A stretch of DNA of 54,782 nucleotides from Streptomyces sp. SID14478. GTDB lineage: Bacteria > Actinomycetota > Actinomycetes > Streptomycetales > Streptomycetaceae. The stretch's first letter is position 1. Each line of letters starts with the position of its first letter. The notes below the pieces were generated by a model. It was not told the DNA's origin. It saw nothing but the letters and a program-made list of their open reading frames with translations, and ran no database searches. This document shows, in pieces, positions 18,094 through 26,130 of the stretch. Location: the NCBI RefSeq assembly GCF_010548525.1, contig NZ_JAAGMG010000101.1, positions 1-54,782 on the forward strand, written 5' to 3'. A program made the translations under genes and the position numbers.

Positions 18094-18405
18094 TCATGGC
18101 GGGCGCGGGCCGTTTCGACGGCTCCAAGTCTTGGTTGGCGCGTGGCAGTTCGAGCAGAGGCGGCGCAGGTTCTCTTGATGGTTGTCGATGCTGCGCCGGG
18201 CTTTGGCGCGCGCGGCTTCATTGAAGTCGGGCAACCCCAGGCGGCGCATAAGGTCCGTCAACCCGTGGGATGCGGCGACGGCCCGCGTGAACTCTTCCTC
18301 AGGAAAGAGGCCGAGGCTGTGGATGCTGCGCGGCGGCTTGAAATGGCTCGTGTCGATGGCGAACTTCTTCAACCGCCGCTTCACGTGTTCATACGGGCTG
18401 CCCAC
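18094..18405 (-). pseudogene. Internally deleted HNH endonuclease-like gene
   Basis: The 103-residue frame joins a typical N-terminal motif of Streptomyces HNH proteins (YEHVKRRLKKFAIDTSHFK) to their C-terminal zinc part (NHQENLRRLCSNCHAPTKTW). The middle, where the first CxxC and the DHxxG-like HNH core should be, is missing; the joint reads ARAKARRSIDNHQENLRRLC. GGGAGGG precedes the GTG at 18405, so a product may still be made, but nuclease activity is unlikely. It lies just upstream of tRNA-Leu, a site type often used by mobile DNA. Confidence 0.65.
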
Positions 18406-18470
18406 CCATGGAACCCTCCCTCAGTTCTCGGCCACCCGTTCGCTTCCTCGTACGGATCAACGAAACGAAA

Positions 18471-18507
18471 ATCGGACCGTCACGCACGAAATGCGGGACG
18501 GTCCGAT
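18471..18507 (-). terminator. Terminator after the MHS-family transporter gene
   Basis: ATCGGACCGTC (18471-18481) pairs with GACGGTCCGAT (18497-18507), with inner CGCA/TGCG. On the minus strand it is followed by TTTTCGTTTCGTT, a good U-rich tail, 31 bases after the transporter stop. Confidence 0.88.
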
Positions 18508-18537
18508 CGGTGGGGGGACCACATGAGGCGGGCAGGG

Positions 18538-20043
18538 TCAGAACTTCGGGTCCGGGGTCTGGGCCTCCACGATCTCCGCGGCCTCTTCCTTCGTCTCGAC
18601 CGACGGCGGGGAACCGGCCAGCGGCTTCTGGGCCGTCTCCTTCATGCAGGCCACCGCGATCACGCCCACCAGGGCCGCGGCCATGGCGTAGTACGCGGGC
18701 ATCATGTCGGTGCCCGTCAGGGAGATCAGGGCCGTGATGACCAGCGGGGTCGTGCCGCCGAAGATCGACGCGGAGAGGTTGTAGCCGACCGAGAGGGAGC
18801 CGTAGCGGACCTGGGTCGGGAACAGGGCCGGGAGGGCCGCCGACATCGTGCCGAGCATGCAGACCAGGGAGAAGCCCAGCATCAGCATGCCGAGCGAGAC
18901 CGCCCACAGGGCGCCGTTCTTGACCAGGAGGAAGGCGGGGATCGACAGCACCAGGAAGCCGAGCATGCCCGCCATCAGGAGCGGCTTGCGGCCGAAGCGG
19001 TCGGAGAGCTTGCCGACCTGGTTGATGACGCACATCAGGATGATCATCGTCGCGATGAGGATGAGGAGTCCGTGCGACTCCTTGTAGCCCATCTCGTCCG
19101 ACAGGTACGTCGGCATGTACGACAGGAGCATGTAGTCCGTGATGTTGTACGCGCCGACCAGGCAGATGCACAGGATCAGCGACGGCCAGTACTCGCGGAA
19201 GATCTTCGCCAGGTCGCCCTTGGCCGTCGTCTCGACCGTGGACGCCGCTTCCGTGGCCTTGTGGGCCGACTCGTCCGCGAGCTTCTGGAAGGCCGGCGTC
19301 TCGTCCAGGCGCAGTCGCAGGTAGAGGCCGACGAGGCCGATCGGTCCCGCCACGAGGAACGGGACGCGCCAGCCCCAGGACTCCATGCCGTCGTTGCCGA
19401 GCGTCGACGTGAGGATCACGACGATGCCCGCCGCGCCGACGTACCCGGCGAGCGTGCCGAACTCCAGGAAGCTGCCGAAGTAACCGCGGCGCTTGTCGGG
19501 CGCGTACTCGGCGATGAAGGTGGACGCGCCGCCGTACTCGCCGCCCGTGGAGAAGCCCTGGATGAGGCGGAAGAGGATGAGCAGGACCGGGGCCCAGAAG
19601 CCGATCGAGGCGTAGGACGGGATGAGGCCGATGGCGAACGTGCCGATCGCCATCAGGATCATGGTCATCGCCAGGACCTTCTTGCGGCCGATCTTGTCAC
19701 CCATTGGGCCGAAGACCATGCCGCCGATCGGCCTGACGAGGAAGGACACCGCGAAGGTCGCGAAGGACGAGATCAGCTGGACGGTGTCGTTCCCGGACGG
19801 GAAGAAGACGTGGCCGATCGTCACCGCGAGGTAGGAGTAGATGCCGAAGTCGAACCACTCCATGGCATTGCCGAGCGAGGCAGCTTTGACCGCTCTCTTC
19901 ACTGCCGCGTCGTCGGTGACGGTGATGTCGGTGCGGCGCAGAGGCGGATTCTTGCGTCGCCGGACGGCGCGGAACAGCGCCCGGTGACGCTTGACCGCCT
20001 CCGGGTCGGGCGGCAGCGGCCCTTCCTCGGTGTCGGTGGACAT
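18538..20043 (-). CDS. MFS transporter, metabolite:H+ symporter (ProP-like)
   Basis: The 501-residue protein has 12 predicted helices and a long soluble N-terminus of about 50 residues. Signatures of the metabolite:proton symporter family are present: GNAMEWFDFGIYSYLAV, GDKIGRKKVL in loop 2-3, RLIQGFSTGGEYGGAS in helix 4, and SDRFGRKPLL in loop 8-9. Relatives move proline/betaine, citrate or ketoglutarate, so the substrate is not settled. ATG 20043 has AGAAGGGA upstream. A LacI-like inverted repeat lies 25-37 bases before the start. Confidence 0.9.
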   Translation of the reverse strand: MSTDTEEGPLPPDPEAVKRHRALFRAVRRRKNPPLRRTDITVTDDAAVKRAVKAASLGNAMEWFDFGIYSYLAVTIGHVFFPSGNDTVQLISSFATFAVSFLVRPIGGMVFGPMGDKIGRKKVLAMTMILMAIGTFAIGLIPSYASIGFWAPVLLILFRLIQGFSTGGEYGGASTFIAEYAPDKRRGYFGSFLEFGTLAGYVGAAGIVVILTSTLGNDGMESWGWRVPFLVAGPIGLVGLYLRLRLDETPAFQKLADESAHKATEAASTVETTAKGDLAKIFREYWPSLILCICLVGAYNITDYMLLSYMPTYLSDEMGYKESHGLLILIATMIILMCVINQVGKLSDRFGRKPLLMAGMLGFLVLSIPAFLLVKNGALWAVSLGMLMLGFSLVCMLGTMSAALPALFPTQVRYGSLSVGYNLSASIFGGTTPLVITALISLTGTDMMPAYYAMAAALVGVIAVACMKETAQKPLAGSPPSVETKEEAAEIVEAQTPDPKF

Positions 20044-20067
20044 GGCGGTGGATCCCTTCTCTGGACA

Positions 20068-20080
20068 TGGAACGTTTCCA
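20068..20080. promoter_or_regulatory. LacI-type operator-like inverted repeat
   Basis: TGGAA CGT TTCCA lies 25-37 bases before the transporter start codon. It resembles LacI/GalR-family operators (TGGAAACGTTTCCA) but lacks one central base. Function is inferred. Confidence 0.45.
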
Positions 20081-20117
20081 AAGGGATCACTTGCTCGGTG
20101 GTGGCGGTCGCAAACGG

Positions 20118-20139
20118 AAGTCCCCGTCAGAGGGGACTT
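20118..20139 (-). terminator. Terminator after bcp
   Basis: AAGTCCCC (20118-20125) pairs with GGGGACTT (20132-20139) around a six-base loop, 32 bases after the bcp stop and upstream of the transporter promoter. Confidence 0.75.
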
Positions 20140-20171
20140 TCGTCACAGCGTGGGTACCCGGGCGGGTCGGT

Positions 20172-20639
20172 TCAGATGCCGAGGTCCTTGATGATCTTCG
20201 CTACGTGGCCGGCCGCCCGGACGTTGTAGAGCGCGCGCTCGACCTTGCCGTCCTCGTCGACGACGACCGTGGAGCGGATGACGCCCATGTAGGTCTTGCC
20301 GTAGTTCTTCTTCTCGCCGTAGGCGCCGTACGCCTCGATGACCTTCTTGTCCGGGTCGCCGACCAGCGTGACCTTGAGGTTCTCCTTGTCCCGGAACTTG
20401 GCGAGCTTCGCCGGTTCGTCGGGGGAGACGCCGATGACGTCGTAGCCGGCGCTCGCGAGCACGTCGAGGTTGTCGGTGAAGTCGCAGGCCTGCTTGGTGC
20501 AGCCCGGGGTGAGCGCCGCCGGGTAGAAGTAGACGATCGTCTTGCGGCCCTTGTGGTCGGCGAGGGAGACCTCGGTGCCGTCGGCGTCGGGCAGGGTGAA
20601 GGCGGGGGCGGTGTCGCCGGGCTGCAGTCGCTCGCTCAT
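20172..20639 (-). CDS. bcp: Thiol peroxidase, BCP/PrxQ family
   Basis: This 155-residue peroxiredoxin reduces hydrogen peroxide and alkyl hydroperoxides in the cytoplasm. The peroxidatic Cys47 lies in YPAALTPGCTKQACDF and the resolving Cys52 five residues on, the usual PrxQ spacing. YGEKKNYGKTYMGVIRSTVVVDEDG is also typical. ATG 20639 has AGGAG about 9 bases upstream. It is divergent from the DUF3618 gene across a 143-base gap, which should carry both promoters. Confidence 0.95.
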   Translation of the reverse strand: MSERLQPGDTAPAFTLPDADGTEVSLADHKGRKTIVYFYPAALTPGCTKQACDFTDNLDVLASAGYDVIGVSPDEPAKLAKFRDKENLKVTLVGDPDKKVIEAYGAYGEKKNYGKTYMGVIRSTVVVDEDGKVERALYNVRAAGHVAKIIKDLGI

Positions 20640-20782
20640 GTCGCTCGCATCTCCTTGCGGGTGGGGTGACTCCGGTCGAGCGTAATGGGCGTATTGGGGG
20701 TGCCGGGCGGTGCGGGCGGCGGTGAGCTGACAGACTGTCCGTCAGCAGACAGCAGTTACGGAGCGACTACGGAGGCAGCGCG

Positions 20783-21130
20783 GTGGCGGACACGTCCAGC
20801 ACGTCGGATACGCCGGATACGCGAACGCCGGCGCAGATCGAGGCGGACATCAAGCGCCGCCGCGAGACCCTGGCCGAGACGCTCGACGAGATCGGGGTGC
20901 GGGTGCACCCGAAGACGATCGTCGGCGACGCGAAGGCCAAGTTCGTCTCGAACGTCGACCACACCCTGGGTCGCGCCTACGTGGGTGCGAACCGGCTGGT
21001 CTCGGACGTGAAGGGGCAGCTGGTCTCGCAGGAGGGTGCGCCGCGTCTGGAGCGGATCGTGCCGGTCGCGCTGGTCGTGGTCGGTGTCGTGGGGCTCCTC
21101 ACGGTGACCTCGCGCCGGCGCCGGCGCTGA
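20783..21130 (+). CDS. DUF3618 membrane-anchored protein
   Basis: The 115-residue protein begins with a Ser/Thr-rich segment, then the DUF3618 core PAQIEADIKRRRETLAETLDEI, a family common in actinobacteria. A single membrane helix (IVPVALVVVGVVGLLTV) lies near the C-terminus, followed by five arginines (RRRRR), so the N-terminal part may face the cytoplasm if the positive-inside rule holds. GGAGG at 20771 precedes the GTG at 20783. It is divergent from bcp and followed by a GroES-like gene. Its function is not known to me. Confidence 0.87.
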   Translation: MADTSSTSDTPDTRTPAQIEADIKRRRETLAETLDEIGVRVHPKTIVGDAKAKFVSNVDHTLGRAYVGANRLVSDVKGQLVSQEGAPRLERIVPVALVVVGVVGLLTVTSRRRRR

Positions 21131-21173
21131 CCCGGCGGCGTACGAGGGCGCGGGCGGCAGGTATTTTCGACGC

Positions 21174-21521
21174 GTGAGCGAGAAGAGCCAGAGCCACCAC
21201 GACAAGTTGCCCATCCGGATGCTGCACGACCGTGTGCTCGTGCGGCAGGACACGGCCGAGGGCGAGCGGCGCAGTGGCGGCGGGATCCTGATCCCCGCGA
21301 CGGCGGCGGTCGGCCGGCGCCTCGCGTGGGCCGAGGTCGTCGCGGTCGGGCAGAACGTGCGGGGCGTGGAGGTCGGTGACCGCGTGCTGTACGACCCGGA
21401 GGACCGGGCGGAGGTCGAGGTGCGCGGGGTCGCGTACGTGCTGATGCGCGAGCGGGATCTGCATGCCGTGGCCGCGGACCGGTTCGAGGGCTCCGAGGAT
21501 TCGACGGGCCTGTACCTGTAG
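21174..21521 (+). CDS. GroES-like (Cpn10 fold) protein
   Basis: This 115-residue protein keeps the co-chaperonin core: LHDRVLVRQDTAEGERRSGGGILIPATA, then WAEVVAVGQNVRGVEVGDRVLYDPED, then YVLMRERDLHAVAAD. It carries extra tails at both ends and a modified mobile loop, so it is a divergent paralogue rather than the main GroES of the groESL operon. No groEL is nearby. TATTTT at 21162-21167 ends six bases before GTG 21174, and no ribosome site is present, so it is probably leaderless. A partner chaperonin is unknown. Confidence 0.87.
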   Translation: MSEKSQSHHDKLPIRMLHDRVLVRQDTAEGERRSGGGILIPATAAVGRRLAWAEVVAVGQNVRGVEVGDRVLYDPEDRAEVEVRGVAYVLMRERDLHAVAADRFEGSEDSTGLYL

Positions 21522-21538
21522 CTCCGCCGGTGTGCGGG

Positions 21539-21573
21539 AAAGGGGCTGGTGACCATCGTCACCAGCCCCTTTT
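21539..21573 (+). terminator. Terminator after the GroES-like gene
   Basis: AAAGGGGCTGGTGAC (21539-21553) pairs perfectly with GTCACCAGCCCCTTT (21558-21572), loop CATC, T-rich 3' end. It lies 17 bases after the stop. Confidence 0.9.
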
Positions 21574-21600
21574 GCGCGCCCTTTGCTACCTTGGAAAGCA

Positions 21601-21641
21601 CCCGACGAGACGCGCCGTACCGGGACCTGCAAAGACGACGC
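21601..21641 (+). promoter_or_regulatory. Guanidine-III (ykkC-III) riboswitch
   Basis: The leader contains CCCGACGAGA then CGCGCCGTACCGGG, and later AAGACGACGC. This follows the ykkC-III consensus (CCGGACGAGG, GCGCCGTACCCGG, CAAGACGGCGC) almost base for base. CCCG/CGGG has changed on both sides of the first helix relative to CCGG/CCGG, preserving pairing. The GCGCCGT/ACGACGC pseudoknot keeps all but one pair. It ends 35 bases before the SMR start. In this class guanidinium binding turns on the exporter gene. Confidence 0.82.
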
Positions 21642-21676
21642 ACCCCTGTTGAGAACCACTGACGGAGGTGCCAGTC

Positions 21677-21997
21677 ATGGCCTGGATCCTGATCGTGATC
21701 GCCGGACTTCTCGAGGTCGCCTGGTCGATCGGCATGAAGTACACGGACGGTTTCACGCGCCTGTGGCCGAGCGTGTTCACGGGTGCGGGGATCGTCGCCA
21801 GCATGATGCTGTTGTCCTACGCGGCGAAGTCGTTGCCGATCGGTACGGCGTACGGCGTGTGGGTGGGGATCGGGGCCGCGGGTGCGGCGATCGTCGGGAT
21901 GTTGCTGCTGGGGGAGCCGGCGACGGCTGCGCGGATCTTCTTCATCGGGCTGCTGCTGGTGGCGATCGTCGGCCTGAAGGCGACGTCAGGCCACTGA
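21677..21997 (+). CDS. gdx: SMR-family guanidinium exporter (Gdx/SugE type)
   Basis: This 106-residue protein has four membrane helices and works as an antiparallel dimer exchanging guanidinium for protons. The essential Glu13 sits in AGLLEVAWSIGMKYTDGFTR, a motif of the Gdx/SugE subtype rather than of drug exporters such as EmrE. The upstream guanidine-III riboswitch supports guanidinium as substrate. GGAGG at 21664-21668 precedes ATG 21677. The last 56 bases overlap the 3' end of the convergent PBP gene. Confidence 0.92.
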   Translation: MAWILIVIAGLLEVAWSIGMKYTDGFTRLWPSVFTGAGIVASMMLLSYAAKSLPIGTAYGVWVGIGAAGAAIVGMLLLGEPATAARIFFIGLLLVAIVGLKATSGH

Positions 21998-24320
21998 GCG
22001 GGCCTTGCGTGGTGTCGCCGCCGTCGGTGGTGCCGCCGGTGTCGGTGCCGCCGGCGTCCGCTCCGCCGGTGTCGGTGCCTCCCGTGTCCGCGCCGCCGTC
22101 GGTGGTCGTGCCGCCGTCCGTCTGGCCCTCGGTCCCGCCGTCCGTCCGGCCGTCGGTTCCGCCTTGCGTCTGGCCCTGGTCCTGGCCTTCGTCGGTGGCG
22201 CCGGTGGCGGCGCCACCGGTGTCGGGACCGGCGGTGTCGGTGGGGGTGGCGGGTGCGGTGTCGGGGTCCGTGGGCGTCGTGGGCGGGAGGGTGAGTTCCT
22301 CGGATCCGGGCTCCACCTGGAGGTCGAAGTCGTGGGCCGGGGTGCCGGCGAGGGCCTTCTTCGTGAACTGCGCCCAGATCTGTGCGGGGAACCCGCCGCC
22401 GTTGATGCGCGGCAGGCCCGCGGCCCCGTACAGGGACTTGTGTGCGCCGGTGACGGGGTCCTGGCCCATCACGGAGACGACGGTCGCCAGGTCGGGGGTG
22501 TAGCCCGCGAACCAGGCCGCCGTGTCCTCCTCCGCGGTGCCGGTCTTGCCGGCGGCGGGGCGGCCCGCGGCCCGGGCGGCGGTGCCGGTGCCGCCCTCGA
22601 CGACGGACTGCAGGACCGAGGTGGTGGTGTCGGCGGACTCGCGGCTGACGGTCTGGCGGGTGTCCTGTTCGGGCAGTTCGACGTCGGTGCCGTCCTTGCT
22701 GATGGCGGCGAGGAGCGTGTACCGGCCGTGCTTGCCGTGGTGGGCGAGCGTGGCGTACGCCTCGGTCATGTCGAGGACGCTGGCGGTGGCCGGGCCGAGT
22801 GCGATGGACGGGTAGGCGTTGAGGTCGGGGGTGTCCTCGGGCAGGCCGAGGTCGACGGCGGTGTCCTTGACCTTGCCGGGGCCGACGTCGACGGCCATCT
22901 GTGCGTACACCGCGTTGACGGACTTGTCGGTGGCGGTGCGTACGGTGATGGGCCCGTAGGAGAGGTTGTCCTCGTTCTCGGGGGCGTAGGCGCCGCCGTT
23001 CCAGCCCTGCACGGGCCGCTTGTTCGTGCCGTCGTAGACGGTGTTGGGGGTGATGACGCGGCCGTCCTGCGTGGTCGCGGCGTTCTCCACGGCGGAGGTG
23101 AAGACGAACGGCTTGAAGGTGGAGCCGACTTGGTAGTCGCGGCGGGTGGCGTTGTTGACGTATTGCTTCGTGTAGTCGATGCCGCCGTACATCGCGAGGA
23201 CCTTGCCGGTGGCGGGGTCGATGGCGGCGCCGCCCGCGCGGACGTTCTTGTCGGCGTCCCTGGCCCCCTTGTCGATCTTCGACATGAGCTGGTCGTCGAC
23301 CGCGTCCACGAAGGCGTCCTGCTTCTTCTTCTGCAGGGTGGTGGTGATGCGGTAGCCGCCGGTGCGCAGCGTGTCCTCGTCGATGATGCCGTTGCTGGTG
23401 ATGAAGTCCCGTACGGCTTCGACGAGATAGCCGCGCTGCCCGGACAGCTGGGCCTGGCCCTTCGCCTCGACGGGCACCGGGAACTTCATGGCGGCGCGGT
23501 CGGCGGCGCTGAGCCACTTCTCCTTGACCATGCCGTCCAGGACGTAGTTCCAGCGGGCGACGGCCTTCGCCTTGTTCTCCGGGTGCGCGATCACGTCGTA
23601 CGCGCTCGGGGCGTTCAACAGGGCTGCCAGGTAGGCGCCTTGAGCGGTCGTCAGGTCCTCGACGTTGGTCGCGTAGTACGCCTGGGCGGCGGCCTGGATG
23701 CCGTAGGCGTTGCGTCCGAAGTAGCTGGTGTTGAGGTAGCCCTCCAGGATGTCGTCCTTGGACTCCTCCCGGTCGAGCTTGATGGAGATGAAGAACTCCT
23801 TGATCTTGCGGGTGACCGTCTGCTCCTGGCCGAGGTAGTAGTTCTTCACGTACTGCTGGGTGATGGTGGAGCCGGACTGCTTGCCCTTGCCGGTGGCGGT
23901 GTTCCAGGCCGCGCGCAGCATCGCCTTCGGGTCGATGGCGGACTCGGAGTAGAAGTCGCGGTCCTCGGCGGCGAGCACGGTGTGCTGCACGGGCTTGGGG
24001 ATCTGGGTGAGGGAGACGTTCTCCCGGTTGACCTTGCCGTCGCGGGCGATCTGCGTGCCGTCGGCGTACAGGTAGACGTTGGACTGGGCGGTCGCCGCCG
24101 AGTTCGCCGGGGGGATGTCCACGAGGAAGTAGCCGAGCGCGAACAGGCCGATGCACAGCAGGACGAAGCCGATCACCGTGCCGAGCAGCATCCGCCAGGT
24201 CGGGATCAGTCGCCGCCAGCCCTTGCGCTTGGGGCGCTTGGTCCTGGTCTTCTTGGCGGCCTTGTCCTCGGCCGCCGGCGGCTGCTCCGGTGGCTGCTCC
24301 GGCGTCTCGTCGCTGCTCAT
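21942..24320 (-). CDS. Class A penicillin-binding protein (GT51 plus transpeptidase)
   Basis: The 792-residue enzyme polymerises and cross-links peptidoglycan outside the membrane. A basic cytoplasmic tail and one helix (residues 42-68) anchor it. The GT51 domain (about 85-270) has catalytic Glu119 in AAEDRDFYSE, GSTITQQYVKN, RKIKEFF and LEGYLNTSYFG. The transpeptidase (about 355-640) has Ser400-Thr-Phe-Lys403, SVN at 467-469 and KTG at 592-594. From about residue 690 the tail is Thr/Asp/Gly-rich (TDGG and TDTGG repeats), probably unstructured. The stop at 21942 makes the gene overlap gdx by 56 bases on the opposite strand. CAGGAG precedes ATG 24320. Confidence 0.93.
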   Translation of the reverse strand: MSSDETPEQPPEQPPAAEDKAAKKTRTKRPKRKGWRRLIPTWRMLLGTVIGFVLLCIGLFALGYFLVDIPPANSAATAQSNVYLYADGTQIARDGKVNRENVSLTQIPKPVQHTVLAAEDRDFYSESAIDPKAMLRAAWNTATGKGKQSGSTITQQYVKNYYLGQEQTVTRKIKEFFISIKLDREESKDDILEGYLNTSYFGRNAYGIQAAAQAYYATNVEDLTTAQGAYLAALLNAPSAYDVIAHPENKAKAVARWNYVLDGMVKEKWLSAADRAAMKFPVPVEAKGQAQLSGQRGYLVEAVRDFITSNGIIDEDTLRTGGYRITTTLQKKKQDAFVDAVDDQLMSKIDKGARDADKNVRAGGAAIDPATGKVLAMYGGIDYTKQYVNNATRRDYQVGSTFKPFVFTSAVENAATTQDGRVITPNTVYDGTNKRPVQGWNGGAYAPENEDNLSYGPITVRTATDKSVNAVYAQMAVDVGPGKVKDTAVDLGLPEDTPDLNAYPSIALGPATASVLDMTEAYATLAHHGKHGRYTLLAAISKDGTDVELPEQDTRQTVSRESADTTTSVLQSVVEGGTGTAARAAGRPAAGKTGTAEEDTAAWFAGYTPDLATVVSVMGQDPVTGAHKSLYGAAGLPRINGGGFPAQIWAQFTKKALAGTPAHDFDLQVEPGSEELTLPPTTPTDPDTAPATPTDTAGPDTGGAATGATDEGQDQGQTQGGTDGRTDGGTEGQTDGGTTTDGGADTGGTDTGGADAGGTDTGGTTDGGDTTQGPLSGLTSPSGRRSPPAAAR

Positions 24321-24494
24321 GTCCTGTGGAACTCCTGATTCGCGTCGTACGTCACGTACGCCTCGTATGACACATAAGCCTCCTACATCACCCTGAAAAT
24401 GGGTGGCAGGCATCGCCCGCGGGTGACTAGGCTCCTGCGCTTCGGCCTGCACGAGGGCCTCGCTTGCTCCGACTGCTTCGAGGGGGAAACGCGC

Positions 24495-25307
24495 GTGGGC
24501 GCAGTGCGGCTGTACCTGGCCGTGGCCGCCGGGGCCTTCCGGCGTTACGCGACCTATCGCGGGGCGACCTTCGCGGGCATCTTCACGAACACCGTCTTCG
24601 GCCTGATCATCGCGTGCACTTATATCGCGCTCTGGGACGAGCGGCCGCACCTGGGCGGGTACGACCAGGCGCAGGCGCTCACCTTCGTGTGGGTGGGGCA
24701 GGCGATGTTCTCGGTGATGATGCTCGGCGTGCCGTCCGGGTTCGAGACGGAGCTCGCCGACCGGATCCGCAGCGGCGACATCGCCGTGGACCTGTACCGG
24801 CCGGCCGATCTGCAGTGCTGGTGGCTGGCGCAGGACCTCGGCCGGGCGTTCTTCCAGCTCCTGGGGCGCGGTGTCGTCCCGATGGCGGTGGGCGCGCTGG
24901 TCTTCGAACTGGCGCTGCCCGCCGACCCGTTGAGGTGGCTGGCTTTCCTGTTCTCGGTGCTGCTCGGGATGGTCGTCAGTTTCGCGCTGCGCTATCTCGT
25001 GGCGATGTCCGCGTTCTGGCTGCTCGACGCGAGCGGGATCGCCCAGATGTACGGGATCGCCGCCACGTTCTTCTGCGGGATGCTGCTGCCGCTGAACGTC
25101 TTCCCGGGCGCGATCGGCGACGTGGCCCGCGCCCTGCCGTGGTCGGCGCTGCTGCAGGTGCCCGCGGACGTCCTGATGGGCACCCAGGGGAGCCGGGGCC
25201 TGCCGGGCAGCTACCTCTTCCAGGCCGGGTGGGCCGCCGCGATCCTCGGCGTCGGGCGGCTGCTGCAGGCGACGGCGACGCGGCGGGTGGTGGCACAGGG
25301 TGGCTGA
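24495..25307 (+). CDS. ABC-2 type transporter permease 1
   Basis: The 270-residue membrane protein has about six hydrophobic helices and resembles the PF06182 (DUF990) ABC-2 permeases: FRRYATYRGATFAGIFTNTVFGL at the start, a cytoplasmic SGDIAVDLYRPADLQ loop, and FCGMLLPLNVFPG late. AGGGGG precedes the GTG at 24495, which I preferred over the upstream ATG at 24399. It overlaps permease 2 by 8 bases, so translation is coupled, and an ATPase gene follows. Together they form an exporter; nothing in the sequence shows the substrate. Confidence 0.87.
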   Translation: MGAVRLYLAVAAGAFRRYATYRGATFAGIFTNTVFGLIIACTYIALWDERPHLGGYDQAQALTFVWVGQAMFSVMMLGVPSGFETELADRIRSGDIAVDLYRPADLQCWWLAQDLGRAFFQLLGRGVVPMAVGALVFELALPADPLRWLAFLFSVLLGMVVSFALRYLVAMSAFWLLDASGIAQMYGIAATFFCGMLLPLNVFPGAIGDVARALPWSALLQVPADVLMGTQGSRGLPGSYLFQAGWAAAILGVGRLLQATATRRVVAQGG

Positions 25308-26124
25308 CCGGATCGGCCAAGTGCGGGACGGGGCGCGGGCGTTCCGCATGATCGGCGGGATGTGGATCCGCTCCACGATGACCTATCGCGCGTCCTTCGT
25401 GATGACGAGCCTCGGCAACCTCGCCCTGACGGCGCTGGAGTTCGTCGGCATCCTGCTGATGTTCTCGCAGGTCGACCGGCTCGGCGGGTACGGCCTCGCC
25501 GAGGTCGCCTTCCTGTACGGGACCTCGGGCGCCGCGTTCGGGCTCGCCGACCTGCTCGCCGGGTCGCTCGGCCGGCTCGGGACGCGGGTGCGGGACGGGA
25601 CGCTGGACGCGTTCCTGGTGCGGCCCGCGCCGGTGCTCGCGCAGGTCGCCGCGGACCGGTTCGCGCTGCGCCGGCTGGGGCGGGTGACGCAGGGGCTGCT
25701 GGTGCTCGGGTGGGCGCTGTGCACGCTGGACGTGACGTGGACGCCGGTGAAGGTGCTGCTGGTGCCGGTGCTCCTGGTGAGCGGCACCGGGATCTTCACG
25801 GCCGTGTTCATGGCGGGCGCGGCCTTCCAGATCGTGGCGCAGGACGCGGCGGAGGTGCAGAACGCGGCGACGTTCGGCGGCACCGCGATGCTGTCGTACC
25901 CGCCGACGGTCTTCGGCGACAACCTGCTGCGCGGCGTCACCTTCGTCCTGCCGCTGGCCTTCGTGAACTGGCTGCCCGCGTTGTACGTCCTCGGCCGCCC
26001 CTACCCGCTGGACCTGCCGCGGTGGGTCGCGTTCGCGCCGCCGCTGGTGGCGGCCGCGTGTCTGGGCGCGGCGGGTCTCGCGTGGCGGGCGGCGCTGCGC
26101 ACGTATCGCAGTACAGGGAGTTGA
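25300..26124 (+). CDS. ABC-2 type transporter permease 2
   Basis: The 274-residue protein is the second membrane subunit of the same exporter and is of the PF06182 type. It has six or so hydrophobic segments and the shared loop RDGTLDAFLVRPAPVLAQ, equivalent to SGDIAVDLYRPAD in its partner. The GTG at 25300 overlaps the end of permease 1 by 8 bases. The ATPase gene starts 6 bases after the stop. Gene order permease-permease-ATPase indicates a heteromeric transporter. Confidence 0.87.
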   Translation: MADRIGQVRDGARAFRMIGGMWIRSTMTYRASFVMTSLGNLALTALEFVGILLMFSQVDRLGGYGLAEVAFLYGTSGAAFGLADLLAGSLGRLGTRVRDGTLDAFLVRPAPVLAQVAADRFALRRLGRVTQGLLVLGWALCTLDVTWTPVKVLLVPVLLVSGTGIFTAVFMAGAAFQIVAQDAAEVQNAATFGGTAMLSYPPTVFGDNLLRGVTFVLPLAFVNWLPALYVLGRPYPLDLPRWVAFAPPLVAAACLGAAGLAWRAALRTYRSTGS

Positions 26125-26130
26125 ACGGGA

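Noticed and set aside
17911..20229. 772-residue plus-strand frame over tRNA-Leu and the MHS transporter
   Set aside because: It runs through a tRNA gene and two terminators and has no recognisable domain.
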